Both the position numbers and the translations under genes were made by a program. Below, in pieces: positions 52,218 through 63,700 of a stretch of 64,000 nucleotides of DNA; position 1 is the first letter of the stretch; every line of letters starts with the position of its first letter. Where the stretch lies: positions 1-64,000 of the forward strand of contig JASAOC010002019.1 of assembly GCA_030849835.1 (NCBI GenBank). The letters run 5' to 3'. The DNA comes from Herpetomonas samuelpessoai. Taxonomy: Eukaryota; Euglenozoa; Kinetoplastea; Trypanosomatida; Trypanosomatidae. A model generated the notes under the pieces. The model searched no databases and was not told where the DNA came from. It was given only the letters and a program-made list of their open reading frames with translations.

Positions 52218-55200
52218 ATGTCTACCGAGGTGGTGAAAAAGCAGCTGCTGGTGTCTATCACAGCTTTAAACCTCCCTCTGGACAGCTCACCGTCTTCGAG
52301 AAAGGTCGGTGAAGCATGTGCCGCCGCGAAACTCCTCCGGAACAGGTTACTACGCGAACATGCCCGCGTGCTAGAATTCATTGAAAACCTGCGGCAAAAA
52401 CAGATTTACGACGAGGACTCTGAGGAGGAGGAGAACGATGACGCTTTTTTCGGGAATGCTGCTGAGGGTACTTTAAGCAAAAACTCCCGCGCTGAATTTG
52501 TTTTTCTGGCCGAAATGATGATCGTGGAGAAGCTCGTCGTACCTTTGCTCTTGGCTCACGGCATGAAATACAGCGAATCTCTGCTTCCGCAGTTACTCAA
52601 ACTTCTGGCCGCCATGCTCCAACCAATTCCACGATTTTCCGCAGATGAGACCACGCAACGCGATTTGCTGAAGCGAATCAAGCAACGGTGCGGAACAGAT
52701 GAGTTTTTCGCCCTTCTAGTTCAAAGCGTCGCACCAATCGCTGAGAAACGCGCAACCGGAAGTCTTCACCGTGAGGATGTGGTGCTTCTCGAAGTAGTTC
52801 TTTCGCTGATCACTCTCCTTTTGGATGGCCGCCCGCAGGACGTAGAAAGCGTGATCGGTGCATTTTGCAGGAACCACGGCATTGAACTTCTCCTCGTCGT
52901 GATCAACCAGAACTATTCCAAGATCCAGCAAAAATCAGAGGCGCTTCAGGAGGCGGCGGAGCAACCTGCTGGGCAAAACGAGGAAACACCTGACGATGTC
53001 GACACAGACCGCACTGAAAAGGAAGGGGCCCACACACAAATTTCCGCAATTATACTTGACGACTTCGAAGAAGAGAATCAGAACACGCTGGCCCCTACTC
53101 TTGTCTTTAACGAGACTTCTACACAGTCAAACATAGACAAAGGAAGCTCACTGACAGAAGAGGTTGTCTTGTCAACCACGCAGTCTGCTGCCCGCGAAGC
53201 AAAGTTCACCCTAGACGACGATGAGGAAGAGTTCGAAGAGGGTAGTGAAGAGGAAGACGAGGACCAGTTGGAAATCCAAGACCCTAACCTGGAAATGGAA
53301 AGACAATTTGAGGAAAAGGTGCTAAGTCTGCTTGAAAGCGATGAGCAACTTTGGAAGTGGAATTGTCTAGCAATGACCTCGATCGCCAACGTCTTCAACT
53401 GTGTTTTTCCTGTGGAACTTGCCCAACTCAGTTTCTTGGGGCAAATGAATGTGTCTTCTCCGGACCAGCTGCTAAATTTGCTGCGAGGAGGGAGCCATTT
53501 CCGTGACTGCAAAAGAGAGGCGGACAATTGGCGATTCATTGCGAGAAGTCGAAACGGCGCCATGAATTCCAACAGTGTGCTTGTGCGTCTGGACCCTGAA
53601 AATCGGCCGGGGACAGTGGGTGGCCGTGCAATTGGGACGGTTTCCTCCCTGTTCGGAACTCGCAGGAAAGACCCTCTAGAAAATATCAAGGACATGGATT
53701 TACGGAAGCGCGGGCGTTTTGTGAAGGGAATGTTCCAAGACAGCACTCCTCGGTGTGATTTGCCTCTCCCGACGAAAATTCTACTATCACAGCAGAGCCA
53801 GTCTTTTTTGTGCTTCGGATTTGAGCCTCTGACCACCATGACATGGCAAAGGATTCAGGGAATTTCCCAGAACACCGAGCGCGCAGCTAAGGAATATAAG
53901 GAAACTGTCTCGGGTTTCAAAAATTCTGGTGAACGAATGGAGATTACGTCCCCGCTAAGTGCCGAATTGTATCAGGAATTTGCCCACGTTCTGCGCTACA
54001 TGACGATCTGTGGAAATCTCTTGCACTATATTCGTGAGGTTGCCAGGTTGATGAAGCAAGACGGTGTGCCGTACACATCACAGCAATTTCAGCAGCAGTG
54101 GCAGAGCGTGTCCTCGATTATTTCGCTCGACCACCTTGAGGGCGGGTTTGCCGTACTCCGCTCTTTTCTGCAGTGTCGGGACCTCCGCAGGCGTTGCGAT
54201 GTTTTGGATGTGGTGAATTATTTGGCTGAGCTCCTCTTTATGCTGAATCTGATTTTAGAAAAAGAGGTGGTGGATGACCCTGCTGTCGACATTGCTGCAC
54301 ATGCTCTTGCTTCCTCTGTTCTTTACAAAGAGGAAAATATCAAGACTGTGTTTGACTTGCTGAACGAGTACGCCACCCGCAATCTGTCCATTTCCAAGTC
54401 ACAGTCACTGACACTCTTCGTCTTTGCTGTTTTCCAGCTGATGGAGCGCTGTAGCTACAACGGTAGCTTGCTTCTGCCAAAGCGGCCGAAGCGCAAAGGC
54501 ACGATGACAGAGGCTGGTGATGACGGCCTCATAGAGGATGACGACAAGGAAAGTGTTAATTCTGCTATTTTGGAGGAAATGGAAAGGGAGATGGTTGAGC
54601 AGATGGCTGATATGATTGATGACGATGACTCTGACGCAAGTAATGACAGTAGCAGTGGCAGCAGCCATAGCGACGCCGACGCCACCCCGCAAACACCGAA
54701 GGCAGACGGCGGTCACCTGCAAAGCGGCGAGCCTCTGGCGTTCACGACGGATATGTCTCCTGAGACTGCAGCTGGCGCTATTGATGCTGCTGCTCGGAGC
54801 AGTGGAGACGCCGCTGCCCTCTCTAGCCTACCCACACACGACGCAGGCGGCATACCACCAATCAATCTTACTAACGGTGAGGGTCACCAGCCTCCTTCCC
54901 GTGCCACCTCTAGCACGCGTGCACCGTCGGAGGCACACCCTCCCTCGATTGCCTCTCTTTCCTCGAGCGGTCGTACGGCCCTTTCTACCATCAGCTCTGA
55001 GCGGGAAGTAGCCGTGGGTAGTTACCTGCGACGCCTGGCGACCACCAAAAATGTCGGCCTCCTGTACTCAGCTCTGCGGCACTGGCGCATCAACGATGCG
55101 GACGTGAACCTGGGTCTCACGTACCTGATGGAGCGGCTGACGAGGGAGGGATGCGAGAGTGTGTTCTTCAACATTGCCTTTCTTTTGCTCTTCCGTGACG

Positions 55201-56030
55201 TCATCGTCAATGGCAAACGAACCCACAAGCCTTTGTACAATATATGTGACAGGCTGGTGTACGATTTTTTCAACCCAGGGTTTGCCCACGCACTGGACTT
55301 TCGCACGAAAAACTTGTTCGACGAGCGCGATGTGAACGTTCTCACGGGGTCTCAATCTTTTCTTGGTTTTGAGGTCGCCCTGCGCTGCGGTCGATCGCTC
55401 TTCAATTTCGCTGCTGGGGACTATGATGTCCTCGAGGAAAAAGCCATGCCTCATTTGATGGACTACACCGCGGTACCAACTGCGGAGGAGGACGAGGAGC
55501 GTGGCTTCGCCCAAACGCTGACGGACGCCAACATCACGCTTACTTCCTACGCTGACGACCACCATCAAGCACCACCTTCAGGGTTTGCAGAGGTGACCGA
55601 GGACATGGTGCGCGAGGAGCGAGAGGAGCCGAAGCGCAAGAGACGCCGACGGCAGCGGGACCCCGCTGGTAGAGGGGCCGACGCAAGTGGGGACATGGAG
55701 GCCGCTGCCACCTTCACACCAGAGGAAGAGGGTCACGGCGCCTTTGGGGATGCAGAGAGGAAAGGGAAGAAGGAGAGGAAGGAGAAGAAGGAGAAGAAGC
55801 GCCGTGCTCCTGGGGAAAAACGGAAGAAGGAGCGCAAAGTGCGCGGCCCCCAACCCCCAGCATCAGAGCCGACTGGGGCAGATGCTGCCGCAGAGGAGGA
55901 GGACAAGCTGTTTCAGGCCTTGATGGCAGCGATCGCACCAACCCCGTCACTCTCGTCTACCACCGCAGCACCGAAGGAGTTCAGCGCACAAGCGATAGAG
56001 GACGATGACGAAGCTATTCTGCTACGCTAA
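52218..56030 (+). CDS. Timeless/Tof1-like replication fork protein (1270 aa)
   Basis: The N-terminus resembles the Timeless/Tof1 entry: LLVSITALNLPLD, then ACAAAKLLRNRLLREH, and EMMIVEKLVVPLLLAHG. Helical repeats follow, with AELYQEFAHVLRYMTICGNL near 580 and VLDVVNYLAELLFMLNLILE near 665. An acidic Ser/Asp stretch lies near 770-830. A later segment (INDADVNLGLTYLMERLTRE, SVFFNIAFLLLFRDVI) near 955-1000 fits the helical repeat part of Timeless where other members have a similar LLFQLSLFCLFNRI. The tail is very basic (EPKRKRRRRQRD near 1134, KKERKEKKEKKRR near 1185), probably a nuclear signal. Timeless works with Tipin to stabilise replication forks. The assignment is by motif order and size, without an alignment. 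Confidence 0.68.
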   Translation: MSTEVVKKQLLVSITALNLPLDSSPSSRKVGEACAAAKLLRNRLLREHARVLEFIENLRQKQIYDEDSEEEENDDAFFGNAAEGTLSKNSRAEFVFLAEMMIVEKLVVPLLLAHGMKYSESLLPQLLKLLAAMLQPIPRFSADETTQRDLLKRIKQRCGTDEFFALLVQSVAPIAEKRATGSLHREDVVLLEVVLSLITLLLDGRPQDVESVIGAFCRNHGIELLLVVINQNYSKIQQKSEALQEAAEQPAGQNEETPDDVDTDRTEKEGAHTQISAIILDDFEEENQNTLAPTLVFNETSTQSNIDKGSSLTEEVVLSTTQSAAREAKFTLDDDEEEFEEGSEEEDEDQLEIQDPNLEMERQFEEKVLSLLESDEQLWKWNCLAMTSIANVFNCVFPVELAQLSFLGQMNVSSPDQLLNLLRGGSHFRDCKREADNWRFIARSRNGAMNSNSVLVRLDPENRPGTVGGRAIGTVSSLFGTRRKDPLENIKDMDLRKRGRFVKGMFQDSTPRCDLPLPTKILLSQQSQSFLCFGFEPLTTMTWQRIQGISQNTERAAKEYKETVSGFKNSGERMEITSPLSAELYQEFAHVLRYMTICGNLLHYIREVARLMKQDGVPYTSQQFQQQWQSVSSIISLDHLEGGFAVLRSFLQCRDLRRRCDVLDVVNYLAELLFMLNLILEKEVVDDPAVDIAAHALASSVLYKEENIKTVFDLLNEYATRNLSISKSQSLTLFVFAVFQLMERCSYNGSLLLPKRPKRKGTMTEAGDDGLIEDDDKESVNSAILEEMEREMVEQMADMIDDDDSDASNDSSSGSSHSDADATPQTPKADGGHLQSGEPLAFTTDMSPETAAGAIDAAARSSGDAAALSSLPTHDAGGIPPINLTNGEGHQPPSRATSSTRAPSEAHPPSIASLSSSGRTALSTISSEREVAVGSYLRRLATTKNVGLLYSALRHWRINDADVNLGLTYLMERLTREGCESVFFNIAFLLLFRDVIVNGKRTHKPLYNICDRLVYDFFNPGFAHALDFRTKNLFDERDVNVLTGSQSFLGFEVALRCGRSLFNFAAGDYDVLEEKAMPHLMDYTAVPTAEEDEERGFAQTLTDANITLTSYADDHHQAPPSGFAEVTEDMVREEREEPKRKRRRRQRDPAGRGADASGDMEAAATFTPEEEGHGAFGDAERKGKKERKEKKEKKRRAPGEKRKKERKVRGPQPPASEPTGADAAAEEEDKLFQALMAAIAPTPSLSSTTAAPKEFSAQAIEDDDEAILLR

Positions 56031-56388
56031 TTTTCCATTTGTATAGACGCAGGTTTGTCTCTAGTGTCATCGGCACACGGCAATCCACATAGACGTTTTT
56101 TTTTCTTTTTTGTTCATTCGCACTGCTTTTGCCTTTACCTCTCCTTCTCACCAGTTGTCGCGCATTCACATCATTACCTTTCTTACTCGGATTCGTATTT
56201 GTTTTCGTTTTACCTGATCAGGTCCGTGAAAGAGTCTTCTTTCAGAAATGCAATGCATGGTAATAATAACAATGACACGCCAACGCGTAAGGCTGACCTA
56301 CTGCCCGGGTTTGGTCATGTAGGCCTTCGTACACGTTGTCGCTCGTCTCTCCAAATCATGACTGAACGGGCAGCTCGTCTGCTGCTGC

Positions 56389-56424
<36 letters not shown>

Positions 56425-56787
56425 GGCTGCTGTGTATTTCAGCTCCTTTTAAAGGCGCTGTACGTGCATGTGTGTGCATGTGTGAGCGCAGCTAGGGCGT
56501 GGTCCGAGGATGCGCCATCGCAGGACTTTCGTGACGCTAACTAGCGCTTCCCATGCCTCCATTCCTCCTTCTCGCTCCGTGACCTGTGACCCCCCTTTTC
56601 TGCCGTTTACCTACAACTCAAGCTCCACTCAGCAAAAGCCACCGATTCTGCCAATTACAGATTTTGTGAATCCTCCGCGTGCCTGCGCTCAACCAAGGGA
56701 AAGGACTTCTGTTCCTCTGGCTTGTCCTACGTGACTTCTTCCTTTGCTCACGCTACCATAGTCTCCTAGCTGAAGAAACCCCCCGAG
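56031..56787. other. Intergenic region with a CTG repeat
   Basis: A pyrimidine-rich start (T run near 56096-56113) follows the Timeless-like stop. A CTG repeat is listed separately. I see no gene. Confidence 0.7.
56379..56432 (+). repeat. (CTG)18 repeat with two CGG interruptions
   Basis: Eighteen triplets, CTG except for CGG at two places, in the spacer between the Timeless-like gene and the CxxC protein gene. It would lie in the 3' UTR of the first, or possibly the 5' UTR of the second, transcript. Confidence 0.9.
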
Positions 56788-57132
56788 ATGCACACCAACC
56801 GTCCACAGGAAATGCACACCGCAGAAGAGCTCAATCTGCGCGTTCGCCAGGGTCTCCAGAAGCGCAAAAAATGTGCTCTTTGTACGCAGACGTTTTACGT
56901 GAATGAACTTCCCGGCGCCATTACCCACAAATCGATCCTCGAGCTCCGCCAGAAATGGGGCATGGACGTGCGAAAGGGCGACCACATGCCCCCACCTTCG
57001 CAGCTGTACAAGCGGGAGGAGATCTGTGTCTTCTGTATGCAGTTCTTTGATACGACCGGCTCGATGCAGTCGCAGCAGAAGCTTTTGGCGTCCACCCGCA
57101 ACGGCATCTCCCCATCTCTGACGTTGCGTTAA
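56788..57132 (+). CDS. Small conserved-looking CxxC...CxxC protein (114 aa)
   Basis: Two CxxC pairs, C29/C32 (KCALC) and C80/C83 (ICVFC), separated by 47 residues, would form one four-Cys zinc site. Between them are ELPGAITHKSILELRQKWGM and a Pro-rich turn ahead of LYKREEICVFCMQFFD. Each pair is followed by an aromatic residue. The two halves look like a mirrored pair of knuckles. There is no signal peptide or membrane segment. I do not recognise the family. The balanced composition, own spacer on each side and a clean ATG argue that it is a real gene in the plus-strand unit. Confidence 0.75.
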   Translation: MHTNRPQEMHTAEELNLRVRQGLQKRKKCALCTQTFYVNELPGAITHKSILELRQKWGMDVRKGDHMPPPSQLYKREEICVFCMQFFDTTGSMQSQQKLLASTRNGISPSLTLR

Positions 57133-57766
57133 TAGCAGACGACGCGGACGACGCCCTCATGTACCATCTCCACGCTTTTCTTTCTGTTCTTGTTTCTCCC
57201 ACTCCCCTCTTCCTGGTCGCTTCTCTTGGGTTGCTTTGACTAGACATCACCCCTTCTCCTTCTTTCCACTTTCACGCGTACGATTGAGTGAACCCCGTTG
57301 CATGTACAGCAGTTGCAGATGGGCAATCTTCCCACCCTGTAAACCACGAGGAAACGCTTGAGCACCGACGAAAACAATGGCAGCCCGAACGAACTGAATC
57401 GTTCGGACTTCGATGGACCGGCAGAACGGCCCACTCAGACGTCATCTCTGGACACTAATCTCTTTTTGCCGAATGGAGTGTCGTTTCCCCCCTATTCTAA
57501 TCCCTTCCTGTTTGGGTGATTGGCGCGGCAGGCGTGCACTTTACACACTCACTCAAGGATGAATGCACGAACGCTGTGGATTGCTCTCTTCATTTCTGCC
57601 TCCACCACATCTGTATCCGCCCACCTGGCAAACACTGACCGCCCTAGTTCTCACTTTACAGCAGTGCTACAAGGAAAATAAATAATTGCAGGCAAACAAA
57701 TCACACAGTCAAGACATCTGTGCCCTCAGTGTTTGAACGATTCCCCACAGAGTGTTGAATGAAGGT
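57133..57766. other. Intergenic region
   Basis: No gene seen. Pyrimidine-rich pieces near 57175-57215 and 57245-57275 could serve processing of the two flanking transcripts. Confidence 0.6.
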
Positions 57767-60700
57767 ATGCAAAGCAATTCACAGCACGTAACAGGGGCGA
57801 CAGGGCCCTCGCCACCAACGGCGCAAGCGCTCCGGCCAAGCCCCTTGGACGGCCTGCCCTTGCCCCCCTCCTGCTGGATGTGGAAGCCACGGTCCAAGGT
57901 GTACGATAGCCACAACCAGGCCAAAACGTCGAAGGGTCTCTTCAGTTTTCGCAGTATCGGTGCAAAGGAGTGGCACAGGCGCTATGTGTTTGTCGAGGGC
58001 GGCGAGATTTGCTACGGCAAGGCGGAGCGCCACAAAGACAAGATTATATTTTTCAGCACTGTCCGCGGCGGGGGAGTGGAGCCTGAAGCGGAAATGCTCA
58101 AGGAGAAGGCGCCACGGGAAGCGGCCCGCCTCGGATGGTTCCTGCAATCGGACACCAAACGAGTTGTGTTTGCCTGCGACACGGAGGAGACGTGGCGGGC
58201 CTGGGTGACGTTCGTGAAGGAGCTTGTGGCACGCCTGGAGGTGCTCCGGAACGCGGGACGACCGCGGCCGCAAGGATCGCCCCTCTCCCCACCTCTTCCT
58301 CACTCCACAGCGAAGCTCACGGCACCACCAACACACACCGGGGACAAGGGGCCCGAGGCCGAGTCGCGTCGCAGCTCGGCGCTCGTTCGGCAGTCCTCGG
58401 CAAGCACTGGTCACAAGGACGACCACGACGATGACGAACCTACCACCAACTTTGTGGACACCAGCCTTCACTGGGGCAGCTCGCCCCCTGACCAGACAGA
58501 GGCGTCAGAGCTCACACCAGCCAAGACAGCAACGGCCGTCCCCACTGTGGCGCGACACACTGTACCACCGCGACCGCAGGGGAGCAAGACGGGCACGACC
58601 TCCGTCGCAGGCACCTCGGTGCGTGGTACCAGCAACTACGGCGATGAGGAGGACAGCGAGGAAGAGGAGGTGGGTGGACGCCCGCTGCCAATTGCCGAGG
58701 TACCGTTCAGCCGCGGTGGTGACATGAGTGACAACAGTGACAATACCAGTTCCGGTAGTAGTGACGACGACGAACTAAGCAGTTCCGTCACCTCTGACGA
58801 TGATGACGACGACGACGATGAATCTCTCAGTGATGGTGCGTCGAATGAGGCGCACGAAGACGAGTACGAGGCGGTCAACGGTGAGCGTTGTACTAAACTG
58901 CGGCGTATCGCGGCAACTCAACACTCCCATCTGGCCAGCCGCCTCCCTGCACTGGCACCGCACCTGGCGCCAGGCGACAACACGACCAACGTTGTCTTCT
59001 CCGCGGCCGTAGACAAGGTGGCGCGTGGGGACAGCCTCCAGCCGCGCGACTTGGTGGTGACCCGTAAGCATTTGTACCTCTTTTCTAAGAAAAAACTGGG
59101 AGGCGGGACCAAGAGCCGTGTCGTCGCCGTCGGTGACATCACAGGGGTAATGGAGAGCACCACGAGTGCGCCGCTGCTCGCCATCCTTGTGCCTTCCTTC
59201 CACGACCTGCTCATCAAGTTCCCCACAGGCGCAACCGCCACCAAAGAGGAGCTGATTGCACATCTCTTTACGCTGCACGACGCGGCGTCGTTTGGCCGCC
59301 GCTTCCGCTTTGAGTGGCACGCGGACGTGGGTGGGGCTATTCGTCGCAAAGAAGACGAGCGCTACGAGCCGCTGGTGTCTGCTGCGGGCGATCTCACGCG
59401 GGCCGCCACCCGCCCTGCCCTGTACCCGATGCTTCGCATGACAGGGGACACCACGGTTCTCTGGTCCTCCATTGTGCGTGAGGTACGGGCGGGCCGCCCA
59501 CCGCTGCTCAGCGCGATCCTTGTCACGGATGGCGCCTTCTACATGCTGAGCGATTCCCTCACTAAAAGAGGGCGTCGCACGGCGCTGTGTGACGTGGTGG
59601 CCGTTCTCTACGAGCGTGACGCCCAGTCAGTGCTGCTGCAGTGCAGCCGTCGGGCCGTGGACGAGAATGGCCTACGGCAGGGCGATGTGCTCTTCAGCAT
59701 TCAGCAAGCCTCTGAGTTTACGGGTCTCCTCGAGGCGTTCCGCAAAGCCGGTCGCATAGGCTACGGCCGCCGAATCAAAGTCACCGCGTCGCGGCAGTTG
59801 TACTCGCAGGCGCAACTCCTTAAACCGAAGCGAAAGAAGAGCAAGTTGCAGAGCGGTGGGGCTGCGCAGGCGGCGGGGTTAGGCCCCTTGATGGCTGACG
59901 ACACACGAAAGAAGCACCAAGGATTGGCGGACCGACTGAGGAGCGCGTGGAAGGCAGGTGTGCGACAAGAAACCAAGTACTTGGCACGGCTACGGACACG
60001 AAAGGGTGGTGACGACAAAGGCGCCTCGAGCGCAAATGACAGTTCTGGAGACGATGGTGGCGACGACGATGAGAACGATTTGCTCGCGGCCGCGCTGGCT
60101 GGCACGAACGCTTCCTTCGTCTTCAGTCCGGAAGAGGGCCTGTCGAATTATCTCCTCAATGGCGCTCAGGTCTCCGCCGCGCTGGATGGCTTTGGCCTAG
60201 CCGATGACCAGAGTGACGCGAACGGCGATGAGGACGGTGCGGGAGCATTTGGTGCTCGTGTGGGCTCTCCTGTTTCCGCAGCTGGCATGGGAATTCGTTT
60301 TCAATCGCAGTACCGCTTTGTCGAGGAGCTCGTGAGCGATTATGACGACGCTCTTGCGCTCCTTGACGCCGGTCGGCGTGACCTCGGTGCCGCCATTGCC
60401 CGCTGGGATGCTCTCCAGCTTTCTGGCACCGCTCTCATGCCGGATCCGTCGTCCCTGTCCGGCTCCCCATCGCAGCAGCAAGGAAAAGACTTTGGGAAGG
60501 TAGTGTACAGCGCGCCGTGCCAGCGACTGAGCACCAAGGCTATTGCCTCCTTGATTCGACTGTCCAGCGGGGACGACGGCGCGCATGAAGCAGTCTTTCA
60601 CAGATTCGGCGAGATGCGGGTGGCGTGCCTGACGACGGAGGGGGTGCTGATTCTCTTCCCCACGTCCTCGTCGCCTTCTGCAGCGCAGAGGGGTAGTCGC

Positions 60701-63700
60701 GGCACACGGAGCGGCGAGCGTGGGGAGGGGGCGGTGGAATTGTTCATTCCTTGGCCCGAGGTGGACGCCATTGTGCGGTGCCACCATGGCAGCGGCGCGG
60801 TGGTTGGCGTCATGACAAGGGGCTCCCTCATCCACGACATGGTCATGAATCTCCTTGAGGACCACTACATGACCGAATTTGTGAATGCGGCGGCAACGTG
60901 CTATGAGCGCTACGGGAAGCAGCACGCACCACGCGACCGCCTGCCCACTGCTGACACGTCCGAAGAGGACAAACGGCTGATGGATATTACGGGCATGACG
61001 ACGGTGCAGCGACAGGCGCCACCGTTGCTCCCACTCTTTGCTGCCCCAAGGCCGGAGAACGTGGGCCGTGCCTTGCGGAAGCTTGTCTACGACCCGTTTC
61101 CCACGGTGGCGCTTCGGTATACCCCACTGAGCGCAGGGAGCGATCGGCTGCGGCTTGCGGTGGTCCCGGATGTCGCAGAGCCGTGCCGTCGATTCGGTGA
61201 CAACACCATCTACTTCTCCGGCGTGGCGTGGCGCTTCCGCTCGGAGACCCTCAGCAAGATGAGCGGGGTGGTGGAAAAGGACCCTGGCTCAGCCATGAAC
61301 CGGCGCAACAACCACCTGTACAAGTCGTTTCTTCTCGTTATCACCAACACCGCCATCTACTACTGCACCAAGGGCGGCTATGAGTCTGTGCGGCGTACCG
61401 AGCTGTCGAAGCTCAAAGCCGTTTACGTCAATGAAAGTGATCCAGACACGGTCCTCCTGATGATCCCCTCAGAGTACGACATGTACTTTCGTGTGGCAGG
61501 CCGCGGCAAGGAGTTTGTGGCGCGCCTGCAGGAGGCGTACGTCGAGTGGACGGACTACGGTTTGTACTATCCAGGGGAGGCACTTGGCTCCCATCGCCTC
61601 GCCACCTACTTTGTCCCTGTGAAGTATACGGCGCCGATTGGTCCCTTGGGCACCCTCACCAAGCCCGACGAGTTCAACTCCATCCAAACCAACCGGTCCG
61701 CCGCAGAGTGTCGTGAACAGACGGAGCGGTGGCACCTCGCATACCTACGGTCCGCGCTAGATGCCTTTGTGGGCGCCGTCAGCTTCGCCTCTGGCGAAAG
61801 CGGCAGCGTGTGCACTACCGCTAACGGCACGGGTGCGTCGCAAGCGCTACCCAAGTGGGAGGCGGCCAAGACCCGGCTAGCGAACTGCCAGTCGCGCCTC
61901 TACTTTGGCCACCGCCGCGCCTTCCGCTTTGGCCTCCGCGCAGAGCTCTCCTCTGAGATGGCCGTGGCCCAGCAGTTGTTAGCGCGGTACAAGGACATGC
62001 AGGCAGCCGCAGAGGCCCTCGGTGAGGCCGTGGCGGCGACAGACCCCATCGGCTACGGTGCCGCTGCCAGCGACGCGTCTGTGTTTCCGGAGCTTGCCCC
62101 CCTTGTGGCCGAGCAGTCGCGGCGCTACCGTCGCTTCCTGGACATGCGCAGCTGTCTCCAGGACGTCCTTGAAGCGGTGGACTCGGTTGGGACAGGGGAG
62201 GCATCGGAGGAGCAGCAGGAGGAACTTGACGCCTTGTTTGCGAAGGCCCGGGCTGCCGGCTTCGATGACGCCGTCCTCTGGGATCTGCGCCAGTACCAAG
62301 CAGCAAAGGCGCAGCAAGCCGCCATGTCCGCGTGGCTGACGAACGCAGACCACAGCGGTCCGCTGGCCGACAACGCAGCCACGAAGTCTCTTTTGGCCGC
62401 GGCGGCCTGCGCGCTGGGGGTGCAGCCTCCCCCGACGCTTCTTCCCAACCCTTCCCTCGCCGAATCTGAGGCAGCGGCGGGCAGCAGCAGCAGCAGCGCT
62501 GGCGGTGGGCCCACAAGCGAGGCGGAGGACGACACCTCGACCGGCGAAGGGGACCAAGCAGAGGAGGCTTACACGGAGATGGCAGCGGCACTGAGGCGCA
62601 CTGCGCAGGAGGCCAGTACACTGGGACGGACCACTCTAGAAAATGGCTGCGCGCGGGCGGAGCGACTCTTGCAGGACGCTGGTAGCACCCAAGGTGCGGC
62701 CGCCGAGGCTCGTCGCAGTCTTGGGGAGCAGTTGAAGGAGGCGCAGCGTGCGATCGGAGTGCGCAGGCGTCACGAGGCGGACTGCCAGGCCGTGAAGGAG
62801 CTCACGCAGGCGGTCGCCACGCACCGCGCGGCCAACGACTGGGACGCTAAAAGCGTCGCGGATCTCCTCTCCGCCTGCCAGCAGCTCCTCACCGCCCTTC
62901 CTGCCGACGAGCCTGTTCTGTCTGGTGAGCGCGCCGTCCTGTGCCTGCATCGCGAGACGCTTGAGGGCCACGCACACCGCCTCGCGCAGGCAGCAGCCTT
63001 TGCCCAGCAAGAGGAAAGCGCCCAGCGCCAGTACGAGGCCGACCTGCGGGTGAGCAGCGAGGCCGCTCACAAGGCGGAGGTCGCGAAGCAACGCCGCGAG
63101 CGCGCACGGAAGACACGGCGCCAGACGAACCTCCTTTCAGCGTGGTCAGCTCAAACGGCGAAGATTTGTGCAGGCGTCCAAGTTGCTCTTGACGAGGGCG
63201 ACGATGAGCCGGTGCGGTATGCGGTGAAGCAGTGCGTGCTCTTTCAGCGCACCATCGCCGAGGGCATCAAGGCCCAGCTGGCGACCACGCAGGACGGCGA
63301 CACCGAGTCCACTGAGGCTCATCAGCGGCTGCAGGACGAGGGTGAGCGACTGCGCGCGCAGCTCAACGCCGCAGCAGAAAGGGCCCATTCATTTCTCACC
63401 CGCAAAGAAAGAAGCAAGGGCAGTGACTTCCCCCACAAAGACAAGGAAGACAAGGAAACAGACGAGGATGCGGAAAATCGAGAGGCAGCCCAGTTTCCAG
63501 AGGCTCTTGCGGAAATTATTGCTGGCAGAAATGGCGCCGCGCTGATCCAGTACATTGAGGCGCACGAAGATGAACTCAGCACACACACTATCGCGGAGGT
63601 GAAGTCGCGATGGAAGGCTGTGGTGCAGCGCGCTGCTTGGGAAAGGCAGATGCACCATGCTGTGGAGTGCGCGCGAAAATTGGGGAGCCGCGAGCTCCTG

